Of a stretch of 53,664 nt of DNA, positions 1 through 9,057 are shown in pieces; within the stretch, counting starts at the first letter, position 1, and each line of letters starts with the position of its first letter. The position numbers were made by a program, and so were the translations under genes. Under the pieces are notes generated by a model. It was given only the letters and a program-made list of their open reading frames with translations, made no database searches and was not told the origin of the DNA. The DNA comes from an uncultured Eubacteriales bacterium (GTDB lineage: Bacteria > Bacillota > Clostridia > Lachnospirales > Lachnospiraceae). Location: the NCBI GenBank assembly GCA_900545175.1, contig UQYF01000017.1, forward strand, positions 1-53,664, given 5' to 3'.

Positions 1-4
1 TTGC

Positions 5-56
5 GGGTCCTAAGTTCAAAAGCCTAATCGTGCAAGCACGAACGGCTTTTTGACCC
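5..56 (+). terminator. Stem-loop terminator at the window edge
   Basis: Nested inverted repeats: GGGTC (5-9) pairs with GACCC (52-56), AAAAGCC with GGCTTTT, and ATCGTGC with GCACGA around a short loop. A T-run follows the GGC arm on the + strand. It probably ends a gene lying to the left of the window. Because the outer arms are also A/T-rich it could act in both directions. Confidence 0.5.
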
Positions 57-109
57 TGATATCATAATATCAAAATATTAACTTTAACGTCCCCTTTTGT
101 CAATACAAA

Positions 110-149
110 AGCCGTACAGCAGCATCCCTTAACAAACTGCTGTACGGCT
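110..149 (-). terminator. Terminator of the DUF1540 gene
   Basis: A 13-bp perfect inverted repeat (AGCCGTACAGCAG with CTGCTGTACGGCT). On the minus strand it is followed by CTTTTGTATTG. It lies 36 bp after the stop codon of the cysteine-rich gene. Confidence 0.7.
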
Positions 150-184
150 CATAAAACTTATATAATTTTCATAAATTAATACAC

Positions 185-502
185 CTATCTGCTGACAAAT
201 GTAGCGCACTCAGTCTCTGATGATATCATAGCATGTGTACCCGTCACATCGACATGCTTTGCCGTACAATTCTTGTCATCATTGTAGCGGCACTTTACTG
301 CGTCACATATAATGCCGGTACTTCTCCTTGGCTCACACTCACACGCTGATGTCACTCTCGGGCTTCCGCACTCGCAAAAAGACGCACAGCAGGTTGATGA
401 TGAGTTCTCAGCCATTGCACCTTCCACCTTTATTTCTTCTCTCTTGCAGCAGTTGCAGTCATTATATGCACAGCTTTTTACTCCACAGGCTAAATCGTTC
501 AT
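185..502 (-). CDS. Cysteine-rich protein with two DUF1540 units
   Basis: A 105-residue protein with two tandem copies of a short cysteine-rich unit of the pattern C-x4-C-x-Y-N-x(3,4)-C followed about 20 residues later by ECATF or CCASF. This is the DUF1540 pattern, common in Clostridia and of unknown function, possibly metal-binding. The start is the ATG at 502, preceded by GGAGGTG six bases upstream; the longer ORF from 541 adds 13 residues translated through that SD. A strong stem-loop terminator follows. The gene appears monocistronic. No signal peptide or membrane segment is visible, so a cytosolic location is likely. Confidence 0.75.
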   Translation of the reverse strand: MNDLACGVKSCAYNDCNCCKREEIKVEGAMAENSSSTCCASFCECGSPRVTSACECEPRRSTGIICDAVKCRYNDDKNCTAKHVDVTGTHAMISSETECATFVSR

Positions 503-629
503 GTCCACACCTCCGATAATAATATGCAAATAAAAAATCATTGCAATCTTATTATGGTCCAGAACAATTTTTTTATTCGGATGGTTCAGATGGCAAAATA
601 TGCCAATTTAATCTAAAGGTTTATAACAA

Positions 630-686
630 GTTATACTTATGCATATCACGCCGTTGTCCGAAGCAGGATGTTCTAAGAACTCTGAC
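630..686. repeat. Dispersed ~57-bp repeat, copy A1
   Basis: About 57 bp closely matching 6747-6803. The core beginning TTGTCCGAAGCA differs at only about five of 33 positions, and the flanking GTTATA-TTAT-CAT stretch is also similar. Both copies sit just downstream of a minus-strand gene. Confidence 0.55.
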
Positions 687-694
687 AGTTTAAA

Positions 695-1534
695 TCATCC
701 TTTTATTGCGCTGATAATCATAAAAATCCCAAAAAGCAGCGGCTGATGTACAACATATATTATCATCGTATGTCTTCCGATAAATGCCAAAGGACGGCAG
801 AAATTCTTATACAAAAAACCGGGAAGATTTTTCTTTTTAAAAATATGTCCTCCCATAGCTCCAGCAAGGAATAAGAACCCCCATGGTATTACCGGGTAGT
901 AATCCGCAGAGAACAGCCTCTGTGCAAATCCCATTATGTATAAAAACATATTTTTTCCGCCATACAAAAATGCAGGCATATCTATCCTCACAAAGCCAAG
1001 TTCAAGCCATCCATAATAGATATTGCGGCACACAAAGAACAGCACAAGGAAAATTATCATAAATACTAATCTTATGTATACACTACTATCATATTTTTTC
1101 ACGGCGGCTGTCTGCACATTTACTCCGTCATCTCCCTTACTTCGCTTTCCTGATGCCCTGTGAATCACATATTGAGCGATTCCATACAGCAACATCATCG
1201 TTCCTAACAGATGAAGAATACCAAAAATAATGGTCTGTGAAGGCATGACAGTCAAAGTGACCAATGTCAGCACCATTGCAATGAAAATGGTTCTCACTCC
1301 TCTTTTTAGATTATTTTCGGAAAAATTACACGATATTCCCGATATGAATATGAGCGAACCTGACATGCAGTCCCGTATTGTCGAGAACCATACCGAATAC
1401 AGATATGGGATTTCATGTCCAAGAATATCATTCAAATCATACATAAAATGGTAATAAACAACATATATAATCAAAATTCCTCTGATTATATCAATAAGAT
1501 ATATTCTTTTTTTCTTTTCTGACAAGCTGTCCAT
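695..1534 (-). CDS. DUF1624-type membrane protein, HGSNAT-like acyltransferase family
   Basis: A 279-residue polytopic membrane protein. The N-terminus carries a basic stretch then the RxxxIDIIRGILI-type motif and Y-Y-H-F-M-Y-D typical of the DUF1624/COG3503 family (heparan-alpha-glucosaminide N-acetyltransferase-like). I see about seven hydrophobic segments, and a conserved-looking GRHTMIIYVVHQP near the C-terminus (residues ~253-265), which resembles the last membrane span of this family. The substrate is unknown; in bacteria these proteins are thought to move acyl groups to sugars across the membrane. The start at 1534 has only a weak G-rich SD. The gene stands alone. Confidence 0.7.
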   Translation of the reverse strand: MDSLSEKKKRIYLIDIIRGILIIYVVYYHFMYDLNDILGHEIPYLYSVWFSTIRDCMSGSLIFISGISCNFSENNLKRGVRTIFIAMVLTLVTLTVMPSQTIIFGILHLLGTMMLLYGIAQYVIHRASGKRSKGDDGVNVQTAAVKKYDSSVYIRLVFMIIFLVLFFVCRNIYYGWLELGFVRIDMPAFLYGGKNMFLYIMGFAQRLFSADYYPVIPWGFLFLAGAMGGHIFKKKNLPGFLYKNFCRPLAFIGRHTMIIYVVHQPLLFGIFMIISAIKG

Positions 1535-1771
1535 CTAAAACCCCATCTTCTGCGAACATGTCACACATTTTTTATTTAAAATATTGTCTTGTTCACAATA
1601 AAACAGTGTATCACATTGTATCACTGTTGACAATCATACAAAAAAGCACCCTTGCTTCAACATATATTTCAGCACTTTTGTGTATTTTTTATAATATCTT
1701 TCATAGCGTTTTTCTTGTTTTTCATCATATACTCTGTCATTGACTTTTCATATTTCCTGTTATACACTATC

Positions 1772-2010
1772 TTAGTTCCTGCCATTAAGGAACTGTGAAG
1801 CATAGCGGTTCGGACATTTTGTCCGCTAAGAGGGAATCAGGTGAAATGCCTGAACGAACCCGTCGCTGTATGGAAATAGTTCTTCCAACGCTTGTGCCGC
1901 GTTAAAATCACTGGATATATCTGTATTCCGGGAAGATATGGAAGAATGTAAGGTTCTAAGTCAGAAGACCTGCCCTATGCCAGAAGCATCTGTCCGCGTG
2001 GATTCGGGCA
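1772..2010 (+). promoter_or_regulatory. Cobalamin (AdoCbl) riboswitch
   Basis: Diagnostic elements in order: AGTTCC/GGAACT hairpin (1774-1792), the B12-box core GGGAATCAGGTGAAATGCC (1832-1850), GAACCCGTCGCTGTA, and the 3' signature AAGTCAGAAGACCTGCC (1959-1974). TGCCC at 1971 can pair with GGGCA at 2006, near the start of the downstream gene, so a translational or antitermination switch is plausible. It precedes the DUF4430 gene by about 40 bp, and AAGGAGA follows as SD. Confidence 0.92.
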
Positions 2011-2050
2011 TCACTTCGCCACACAAAAATACAATTTTAAGGAGAAAACA

Positions 2051-2452
2051 ATGAGCAAAAAGAACAAAAAAATCTTATTTGGTGTTCTTGGCTTAGTTGT
2101 AGCTGTTGTAGTTCTGGCACTGCTCTACATCAACTTAAGACCTCAGCCAAAGGATGCAGGTGGTAAAAAGACCATCACATTGACAGTAGTGTACGCTGAC
2201 GCAAGTACTAAAGACTTTACAATCACAACCAACGAAGATTATCTTCGCGGAGCTCTTGAGCAGGAAAAGCTTATAGCCGGCGATGAATCTGAGTGGGGAT
2301 TATATGTCAAGACAGTTGACGGTGTAACTGCCGATGATTCAGCACACCAGTACTGGGCTCTCTACATCGGTAACGAATACGCACAGACAGGCGTTGATTC
2401 AACACCTGTAAATGACGGTGACACATTCAAGCTTGCACTTGAAACATATTAA
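2051..2452 (+). CDS. DUF4430 (transcobalamin-like) membrane-anchored protein
   Basis: A 133-residue protein: lysine-rich N-terminus, one hydrophobic anchor (residues ~9-29), then an extracytoplasmic domain whose YWALYIGNEYAQTGVDSTPV segment is typical of DUF4430, the family that resembles the C-terminal domain of transcobalamin/intrinsic factor. The B12 riboswitch directly upstream fits a role in binding cobalamin or a precursor outside the membrane. The SD AAGGAGA lies 5-6 bases before the ATG. The next gene, an ECF S component, starts 21 bp after the stop, so both probably share one riboswitch-controlled transcript. Confidence 0.8.
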   Translation: MSKKNKKILFGVLGLVVAVVVLALLYINLRPQPKDAGGKKTITLTVVYADASTKDFTITTNEDYLRGALEQEKLIAGDESEWGLYVKTVDGVTADDSAHQYWALYIGNEYAQTGVDSTPVNDGDTFKLALETY

Positions 2453-2473
2453 TTCCGGAAAACAGTTTCTATT

Positions 2474-2974
2474 ATGAAATATAAAACTTTCGAAATAGTG
2501 CTTCTTGGAATGCTTGGAGCTATAGCCTTTGTATGTCAGGTATCATTAATCTTCCTTCCGAATATAGAAGTCGTGTCCATTCTCTTCATTGTCTATACCC
2601 GGACATTTGGAAAGAAGGCTCTCTTTCCTATATATGTGTTCGTTCTGCTCGAAGGAATATTCTGGGGTTTCGGAAGCTGGTGGATAATGTATCTCTATAT
2701 ATGGACAATACTATGGGGCATATCAATGATATTCCACCGCAATGATTCGTCCATTGCATGGGCTGTGATAAATGGTGCATATGGTCTGTGCTTCGGTGCT
2801 CTGTGTTCAATAACACAGGGAATACTTTTTGGCATTGGGTCAGGCTTCGCATATTTTATAAGCGGCATTCCTTTTGATATAGTACATTGTATAGGCAACT
2901 TCTTCACAGCGCTCTTTCTGTATAAGCCACTTACAATTTTACTCTCAAAAGTAAGGAAAATGCTTGTAAAATGA
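2474..2974 (+). CDS. ECF transporter S component, probably cobalamin-related (CblT-like)
   Basis: A 166-residue integral membrane protein with five or six hydrophobic segments, W-rich around residues 60-85 (FWGFGSWWIMYLYIWTILWG), as expected for a substrate-binding S component of energy-coupling-factor transporters. Shared riboswitch control and the DUF4430 partner point to cobalamin or a cobalamin precursor. No ATPase (EcfA) or EcfT gene is nearby, so it would use a shared energising module encoded elsewhere (group II ECF). The SD is weak, so translation may be coupled to the upstream gene. A strong terminator follows 30 bp after the stop. Substrate is inference. Confidence 0.75.
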   Translation: MKYKTFEIVLLGMLGAIAFVCQVSLIFLPNIEVVSILFIVYTRTFGKKALFPIYVFVLLEGIFWGFGSWWIMYLYIWTILWGISMIFHRNDSSIAWAVINGAYGLCFGALCSITQGILFGIGSGFAYFISGIPFDIVHCIGNFFTALFLYKPLTILLSKVRKMLVK

Positions 2975-3003
2975 TATGCATTGACGTAAAATATATATAA
3001 ATC

Positions 3004-3037
3004 CGGGCTGCCGTTATCCGGCAGCCCTTTTGTTTTA
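3004..3037 (+). terminator. Intrinsic terminator of the B12-regulated operon
   Basis: GGGCTGCCG stem, TTAT loop, CGGCAGCCC stem, then TTTTGTTTT. A textbook rho-independent terminator. Confidence 0.9.
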
Positions 3038-3116
3038 GAATATACCTGTTCTAAGGCAAAATCCCGATAATATAAATAACTTTGCTGCTTCTATTTGCAG
3101 CAGAATCGAGGTCACT

Positions 3117-4163
3117 ATGTCAGAAAAATATGTTGCATATGTTGGGTCATATACCCATGATTCAAGCAGAGGAATTACCATTTTAGATGTCGATAATGAA
3201 GCCGGACGTATGGCATACCGTGAGGAAGTGATTGTCAATAATTCTTCATATCTCATAATATCACACAGCGGCAGATATCTTTATTCTATAGTCGATGAAG
3301 GCGTATCATCATTTAAGATTCTCCCTGACGGAGGTCTTGAATACATGAACACATCATCCATAAAGGGAATGAGAGGCTGTCATCTCTCAATGACAAAAGC
3401 AGATGATTATCTGTTCGTATCCGGCTATCATGATGGCAAGCTTACTGTATTGCATGTGAATGCCGATGGTACTGTCGGATGCATAACAGATGAAGTCTAT
3501 CACAAAGGAATGGGAAGTGTTGCCGAGCGCAACTTCCGCCCACATGTCAACTGCTCTGTACTCACACCTGATGAAGAGCTGTTATGTGTATGTGATATCG
3601 GTATGGATCAGGTCAAGCTATATGAATTTGACAAAGCTACAGGAAAGCTCAAGCTTTCCGATATCATCCGCTGTCAGCTCGAATCCGCACCTCGCGAGAT
3701 TACATTCAGCCCGGACGGAAAATTTGCATATATCGTATGCGAACTCAAAAATTATATAGATGTATACAAATACACTCCCAAAAACAAGACACATTTTGAA
3801 TTTGTCCAGAACATTTTCACTGTCAGAAAGGGACATAAGGAGAATACAGCTGCCGCAGCCATTCAGGTATCCAAAAACGGAGACTATGTATTCTGCTCTA
3901 ATGCAGGCGACAACAGCGTCACAATCTACTCTGCCGACAAAGACACCGGTCTTTTATCACTCAAGAACAGTCTCCCTATAAGCGGTGATTATCCTAAGGA
4001 TATCAACCTGTTTCCTGATGAGAAGCACCTTGTATCAGTCAACAACGAATCAGGAACACTTACCTTCTTTACAATACATTATGAAAAAGGACTGCTCGTT
4101 ATGAATGGTAATCCGGTCAAGATTGATACACCTAACTGTATTGTTATACATAAGCTTGTCTGA
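3117..4163 (+). CDS. Lactonase-family seven-bladed beta-propeller (6-phosphogluconolactonase-like)
   Basis: A 348-residue protein of the length and pattern of the YbhE/lactonase family: repeated S-x-D/N-G-x-Y-x-Y-V/I blade motifs (HSGRYLYSIV, FSPDGKFAYIV, KNGDYVFCSN) and the ending FPDEKHLVSVNNESGTLTFF. Members can hydrolyse 6-phosphogluconolactone in the oxidative pentose phosphate pathway; many are only called by fold. GAGG sits just upstream of the ATG at 3117. The gene stands alone between two terminators. No signal peptide, so cytosolic. Confidence 0.8.
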   Translation: MSEKYVAYVGSYTHDSSRGITILDVDNEAGRMAYREEVIVNNSSYLIISHSGRYLYSIVDEGVSSFKILPDGGLEYMNTSSIKGMRGCHLSMTKADDYLFVSGYHDGKLTVLHVNADGTVGCITDEVYHKGMGSVAERNFRPHVNCSVLTPDEELLCVCDIGMDQVKLYEFDKATGKLKLSDIIRCQLESAPREITFSPDGKFAYIVCELKNYIDVYKYTPKNKTHFEFVQNIFTVRKGHKENTAAAAIQVSKNGDYVFCSNAGDNSVTIYSADKDTGLLSLKNSLPISGDYPKDINLFPDEKHLVSVNNESGTLTFFTIHYEKGLLVMNGNPVKIDTPNCIVIHKLV

Positions 4164-4231
4164 TATATCAACATTCATATCAATTAATTTCATCAACCAG
4201 CATTTATAATAACCAACATTATATGCTAAAC

Positions 4232-4267
4232 AACCCCCTTTTGCAGCATAATTCTGCAAAGGGGGTT
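4232..4267. terminator. Bidirectional terminator between convergent genes
   Basis: AACCCCCTTTTGCAG pairs with CTGCAAAGGGGGTT around a short loop, A/T-rich on both sides. It separates the lactonase gene (+) from the topoisomerase gene (-). Confidence 0.75.
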
Positions 4268-4425
4268 ATTAATCTAATAATTTACTTTACACAAAAATTT
4301 TACCTATTAATTATTACATAACCTGCAAATAGTTAATTCAATTCACAAATGTTTATCTACAACCAGCATCATAAAATTCAGGCTCCAAAACATGCTCTGT
4401 GAGCTTAATCATATATAATCCCTGA

Positions 4426-6669
4426 CTACTTTTTCTGCCCTTTTGAATCTCTTTTCGAGAGCTTTAATTTCTTCAATGAAATCTCTTTATCTTTATACTG
4501 TATCGACACATCAGCATCCTCCGGCATCAGATAGACTTCATCCACATTGTCCTTCTCATCAACCTTCATGCCTCGTACTCCTATAGCACTCTTCTTCTTC
4601 TCAGGAACTTCCTCAAGCATGAACTTAAGAAAATATCCATTCTCTGTCTGAATTACAACGCTCTGTGTATTTACCGCACTCACTACCTCAATGCTTGCTA
4701 TAGAGTCACCATCCATAAGCTTTGTAGCCGCAACGGTTCTCTTTGACACATCGAATTCTGAACCGTCAACAAGCTTCATCATCGCCTTCTTGGTTGTAAA
4801 TAAAAGCTTGCGCCCGGCAAGCAGGCTGTTACAGCACAGGAATATAATCTCTTCACCTGCACTGCTATAATTTCCAAGGTTGTCAATCGGTGTTCCTTTA
4901 TCACGAAACTTGACAAACGGTATGTCTTTAACTTTTATCTGATGAAGATTGCCATTATCGGTAAAGATACATATCTTATCCGTATTCATACAGCTAAATA
5001 CATACTTATTCTCGGCATGTGCCGCATCCTTATTTCTCTCATAGGTAGCTGTATCTATCGTCTTGGCATAACCAAAACGATCCATAAGGAATACAACCTC
5101 CTGCTCGACCATCTTCTGCTCTTCAAACACGGCCTCCTTGCCGTCCTCAATGACAGTTCTTCTCAAAAGTGCATATTCCTTCTTAATATTGTCAAGATCC
5201 TTTTTAATGACCTTCACCATGGCTCTTCTGCTGCCGAGTATATCTTCATATTCAGCAATCTTTGCCAGAGTCTCCTCATATTCCTTCTCAAGTGCCATCA
5301 TCTCAAGACCGATAAGCTTATAAAGGCGCAACTCCAATATAGCAGATGCCTGCTTCTCAGTAAAATGAAGCTTAGATGCATCCTTTCTTGAACGCTCCGA
5401 CTTGAAATTAATTCCTTCTGTGTTTCCTGTAATAAGGCACTCCTTAGCCATCTTAAGATTCTTGCTTCCTCTTAGAATTTCGATAATAAGGTCAATTATG
5501 TTGCATGCCCGTATAAGACCTTCCTTAATCTCCTTGTTATCCAGCTCTTTGTTAAGAAGCGTTGTATATTTGCGCGTTGCAAGCTCGAACTGAAAATCTA
5601 TATGATGCTTGATAATCTGCTTAAGTCCAAGCGTCTCCGGTCTTCCATCAACTATCGCAAGCATATTGACACCGAATGTATTCTCAAGCTTAGTCTTCTT
5701 ATATAGCATATTAATCAGCTTGTCTACATCCGCATTCTTCTTTAGCTCAAGGACAATTCTTATTCCTTCCTTGGAGGATTCGTTAGAAATATCCGTAATA
5801 TCCTGTGTCTTTTTTGTCTCTATAAGCTCCACGACATCAGATATGAACTTACCTATTCCTGCACCAATCATTGTATAAGGTATTTCCGTCACAACAAGCT
5901 TATCCTTATCGCCCTTCTTAGCAGCCGGCTCATACTCTATCTTACCTCTGAGCTTTATTCTTCCTATACCGCTTTCGTATATATCAAGCAGTTCACTCTT
6001 ATTTACAACCAGACCACCTGTAGGGAAATCAGGGCCTATCATATACTGCATGAGCTCCTGTGTTGTGATATCAGGATTATCCATGCATGCTTTGACTGCA
6101 TCGATAACTTCGCCAAGATTATGAGTAGGTATGCTTGTTGTCATGCCTACAGCGATACCTTCTGAACCATTGACAAGAAGATTCGGCACACGCACCGGAA
6201 GAACAACAGGCTCTTTCTCAGTCTCATCAAAATTCGGTACGAAATCTACAACATTCTTGTCAAGGTCTGCCAAATATACATCCTGTGTAAACTTCTTTAA
6301 CTTTGCCTCCGTATATCGCATTGCGGCAGCTCCGTCCCCTTCTATAGAACCGAAATTGCCATGTCCATCCACAAGTGCCATGCCTTTCTTAAAATCCTGC
6401 TCTAACACGACAAGTGTATCATATATAGAGCTGTCACCATGCGGATGGTACTTACCCATTGTGTCACCGACAATACGCGCTGACTTACGATGCGGCTTAT
6501 CATAGTTAAGCCCCAGCTGTTCCATGGCATATAATACGCGCCTCTGAACCGGCTTTAATCCATCCCTTACATCCGGTACGGCTCGCGCTGTGATAACACT
6601 CATGGAATAATCTATGTATGACTTCTGCATCAGCTCAGAATACTCTGTCTGCATAATCTGTTCTGCCAT
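4426..6669 (-). CDS. parC: DNA topoisomerase IV subunit A (ParC-type)
   Basis: A 747-residue type IIA topoisomerase A subunit. It cuts and rejoins DNA with tyrosine 119 (in AAAMRYTEAKL). The quinolone-pocket segment HPHGDSSIYDT has Ser80 and Asp84, the usual sensitive-type residues. The tower/coiled coil runs about 350-480 and a beta-pinwheel C-terminal region about 500-740. I see no GyrA box (QRRGGKG-like), and the protein is shorter than a typical GyrA, which favours ParC over GyrA. It follows its B subunit on the same strand with a 158-bp gap that contains a dispersed repeat. SD is weak; the N-terminus MAEQIMQTEYSELMQ fits the family. Confidence 0.85.
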   Translation of the reverse strand: MAEQIMQTEYSELMQKSYIDYSMSVITARAVPDVRDGLKPVQRRVLYAMEQLGLNYDKPHRKSARIVGDTMGKYHPHGDSSIYDTLVVLEQDFKKGMALVDGHGNFGSIEGDGAAAMRYTEAKLKKFTQDVYLADLDKNVVDFVPNFDETEKEPVVLPVRVPNLLVNGSEGIAVGMTTSIPTHNLGEVIDAVKACMDNPDITTQELMQYMIGPDFPTGGLVVNKSELLDIYESGIGRIKLRGKIEYEPAAKKGDKDKLVVTEIPYTMIGAGIGKFISDVVELIETKKTQDITDISNESSKEGIRIVLELKKNADVDKLINMLYKKTKLENTFGVNMLAIVDGRPETLGLKQIIKHHIDFQFELATRKYTTLLNKELDNKEIKEGLIRACNIIDLIIEILRGSKNLKMAKECLITGNTEGINFKSERSRKDASKLHFTEKQASAILELRLYKLIGLEMMALEKEYEETLAKIAEYEDILGSRRAMVKVIKKDLDNIKKEYALLRRTVIEDGKEAVFEEQKMVEQEVVFLMDRFGYAKTIDTATYERNKDAAHAENKYVFSCMNTDKICIFTDNGNLHQIKVKDIPFVKFRDKGTPIDNLGNYSSAGEEIIFLCCNSLLAGRKLLFTTKKAMMKLVDGSEFDVSKRTVAATKLMDGDSIASIEVVSAVNTQSVVIQTENGYFLKFMLEEVPEKKKSAIGVRGMKVDEKDNVDEVYLMPEDADVSIQYKDKEISLKKLKLSKRDSKGQKK

Positions 6670-6746
6670 TTTATTTCCTCACTTTACTTTTTCATTCAGG
6701 CTTCGGGTATCAAAACATGCTGATTTACGTTAAGAGTGTATAGTAT

Positions 6747-6803
6747 GTTATATTTATACATGTCAGCTCTATTGTCCGAAGCAAGGTGTTCTAATGACTC
6801 TGA
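6747..6803. repeat. Dispersed ~57-bp repeat, copy A2
   Basis: Second copy of the element at 630-686. It lies in the parE-parC intergenic gap, 24 bp after the parE stop. Core TTGTCCGAAGCAAGGTGTTC. Confidence 0.55.
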
Positions 6804-6827
6804 TAAATGCTTTATCTGTTCATTCCG

Positions 6828-8750
6828 TTATGCTAAGTCAAGCTCCGCATCATGTGCATGCTCATATATGAACCTTCTTCTAGGCTCAACATCGCTTCCC
6901 ATAAGCATAGCGGTGACATCTGATGCCATCTTAGCATCCTCTATCTCGACACGCTTTAGAATCCTTGTATCAGGGTTGAGTGTTGTCTCCCAAAGCTGTT
7001 CGGCGTCCATCTCTCCAAGACCCTTGTATCTCTGAAGCGTAAAGCTTCCAGTGTGTGTCTTTCTGTACTTTTCAAGCGCCTTATCGTCATACAGATACTG
7101 CCCCTCCCCTTTCTTCGGAACAACCTTATAAAGAGGCGGTGTTGCAAGATACACATGCCCTTCCTGTATAAGCTCAGGCATGAAACGATAGAAAAATGTC
7201 AGAAGGAGCGTTGCAATATGTGCTCCGTCCACGTCCGCATCCGTCATTATAATAATCTTGTTATATCTTAACTTAGTTATATCGAAGTCATTGCCATAGC
7301 CTTCGGAAAAACCGCATCCGAAGCTTGTTATCATAGTCTTAATCTCTGCATTGGCAAGAACCTTGTCTATCGTTGCCTTCTCGACATTGAGTGTCTTTCC
7401 TCTTATCGGAAGTATCGCCTGGGTGCGCCTGTTTCTGGCTGTCTTTGCAGAACCTCCTGCGGAATCTCCCTCCACTATGAATACTTCACATTCTTCCGGA
7501 TTACGGCTCTCACAGTTGGCAAGCTTGCCATTGCTGTCACAGGAGAACTTTTGCTTGACCAAAAGATTAGTCTTGGCTTTCTCTTCCGCCTTTCGAATCT
7601 TAGCTGACTTCTCAGCACATGCAATCACAGTCTTTAATGTCTCAAGGTTCTTGTCAAAATATCTTACAAGCTCATCGCCTGTCACTTCAGCTACAACTTT
7701 TCCTGCATCCTGATTATCGAGCTTAGTCTTTGTCTGCCCTTCAAATCTCGGTTCCGGATGCTTGACAGCGACAACCGCTGTCATTCCGTTTCTCACGTCC
7801 TGTCCCGTAAAATTGACATCCTTATCCTTCAATATTCCAAGCTCTCTCGCATACTGGTTAATAACCATCGTAAACTTAGTCTTGAAACCCGTAAGATGCG
7901 TTCCACCTTCCTGAGTGTATATATTGTTGCAAAATCCGAGTATATTCTCCTGAAAAGAGTCAACGAACTGAATAGCACATTCCACTTCGATTCCATCACT
8001 CATATGCTTGAAATATATCACATCATGAAGTGTGTCAAGTCCTTCATTGAGAGCTTTCACATACGCCTTGATTCCATCCGGCTCATGGAATACATCCGAT
8101 TCTTCCTCACCATTTCTCTTATTGTCAAAATAGATTGTAAGCCCCGGATTAAGATAAGCTGTCTCATGTAGCCTGCTCTTTACCTGGTCAGCTTTAAAAT
8201 ATGTCTTTTCAAATATCTCATCGTCAGGCAGAAAAGTAACTGTCGTTCCTGTATCATTCTTCCTGCATGTCCCTACCTCGGCAAGCTTAGCCATGACATG
8301 ACCTCTCTCATAGCGCTGCTTATATACCTTGCCATCCTGTCTTATCTCTACTTCAAGCCATCTTGACAAAGCATTTACAACAGATGCACCGACTCCGTGA
8401 AGTCCTCCTGATATCTTGTAAGCTCCGTCGCCGAACTTGCCTCCTGCATGAAGCACCGTAAATACAACTTCAACAGCCGGTATTCCGGCCTTAGGATGAA
8501 TTCCGACAGGGATTCCTCGTCCATTATCCTTGATAGTAGCCGTTCCGTCATTGTTGAGCGTAACCCATATAGAATCACAATATCCTGCAAGATGTTCATC
8601 CACCGAATTATCTGCAATCTCATAAATAAGGTGGTTAAGTCCCTTCGTGGATACGCTTCCTATGTACATTCCCGGTCGTTTTCTTACAGCCTCAAGTCCT
8701 TCTAAGATTGTGATACTTCCGGCACTATAATCCTGTTTCTTCTCTGCCAT
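6828..8750 (-). CDS. parE: DNA topoisomerase IV subunit B (ParE-type)
   Basis: A 640-residue B subunit: GHKL ATPase (IADNSVDEHLAG, KDNGRGIPVGIHP, GGLHGVGASVVNALS), transducer domain, and a Toprim domain with EGDSAGGSA and the metal site TDADVDGAHI. The length and absence of an inserted C-terminal domain fit Gram-positive ParE/GyrB. The start chosen is the ATG at 8750 (MAEKKQDYS), with GAGG seven bases upstream; a longer ORF starts at 8771. A promoter with extended -10 lies at 8849-8878. It is the first gene of a parE-parC unit. Naming it ParE rather than GyrB rests on its ParC-type partner. Confidence 0.85.
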   Translation of the reverse strand: MAEKKQDYSAGSITILEGLEAVRKRPGMYIGSVSTKGLNHLIYEIADNSVDEHLAGYCDSIWVTLNNDGTATIKDNGRGIPVGIHPKAGIPAVEVVFTVLHAGGKFGDGAYKISGGLHGVGASVVNALSRWLEVEIRQDGKVYKQRYERGHVMAKLAEVGTCRKNDTGTTVTFLPDDEIFEKTYFKADQVKSRLHETAYLNPGLTIYFDNKRNGEEESDVFHEPDGIKAYVKALNEGLDTLHDVIYFKHMSDGIEVECAIQFVDSFQENILGFCNNIYTQEGGTHLTGFKTKFTMVINQYARELGILKDKDVNFTGQDVRNGMTAVVAVKHPEPRFEGQTKTKLDNQDAGKVVAEVTGDELVRYFDKNLETLKTVIACAEKSAKIRKAEEKAKTNLLVKQKFSCDSNGKLANCESRNPEECEVFIVEGDSAGGSAKTARNRRTQAILPIRGKTLNVEKATIDKVLANAEIKTMITSFGCGFSEGYGNDFDITKLRYNKIIIMTDADVDGAHIATLLLTFFYRFMPELIQEGHVYLATPPLYKVVPKKGEGQYLYDDKALEKYRKTHTGSFTLQRYKGLGEMDAEQLWETTLNPDTRILKRVEIEDAKMASDVTAMLMGSDVEPRRRFIYEHAHDAELDLA

Positions 8751-8848
8751 GCTAATCCTCATTTCTATCATAAATTCATATTCCTCATTATAGCCAATAA
8801 ATCACTGTCAAACGGCAGCAAAATCGCAAAAACCAAATGTATGTTCGT

Positions 8849-8878
8849 ATTATAACATTCTCTACGGCATTTAATCAA
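8849..8878 (-). promoter_or_regulatory. Promoter of parE-parC
   Basis: On the minus strand: TTGATT, 18-bp spacer, TATAAT, with TG one base before the -10 (extended -10). About 100 bp before the chosen start. Confidence 0.65.
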
Positions 8879-8930
8879 GCCTTTTTTGCTGCGACAGTAA
8901 ATATGTATCTTTCAACTTAACATTAAAGAA

Positions 8931-8966
8931 CCATACTATCGTTAAAACTGCCTAACAATAGTATGG
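8931..8966 (-). terminator. Stem-loop after thrC
   Basis: CCATACTAT pairs with ATAGTATGG around an 18-base loop, then TTCTTTAAT on the minus strand. The T-run is imperfect. It lies about 90 bp past the thrC stop; 8967-9057 shows nothing else. Confidence 0.5.
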
Positions 8967-9057
8967 CTCATTCTCTTTAAGTTCTTTAAATATTATTTAA
9001 AGTATTATACGCTATAGCAAAACCATGCACAATATTATCACAAATAAATGTCAATGT

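Noticed and set aside
1558..1743. 61-codon + strand ORF upstream of the riboswitch
   Set aside because: No SD and an AT-rich composition typical of chance; it runs into the region just before the riboswitch.
4426..8750. DNA gyrase (GyrA/GyrB) instead of topoisomerase IV
   Set aside because: No GyrA box is visible in the A subunit, and its length is short for GyrA. Not fully excluded without an alignment.
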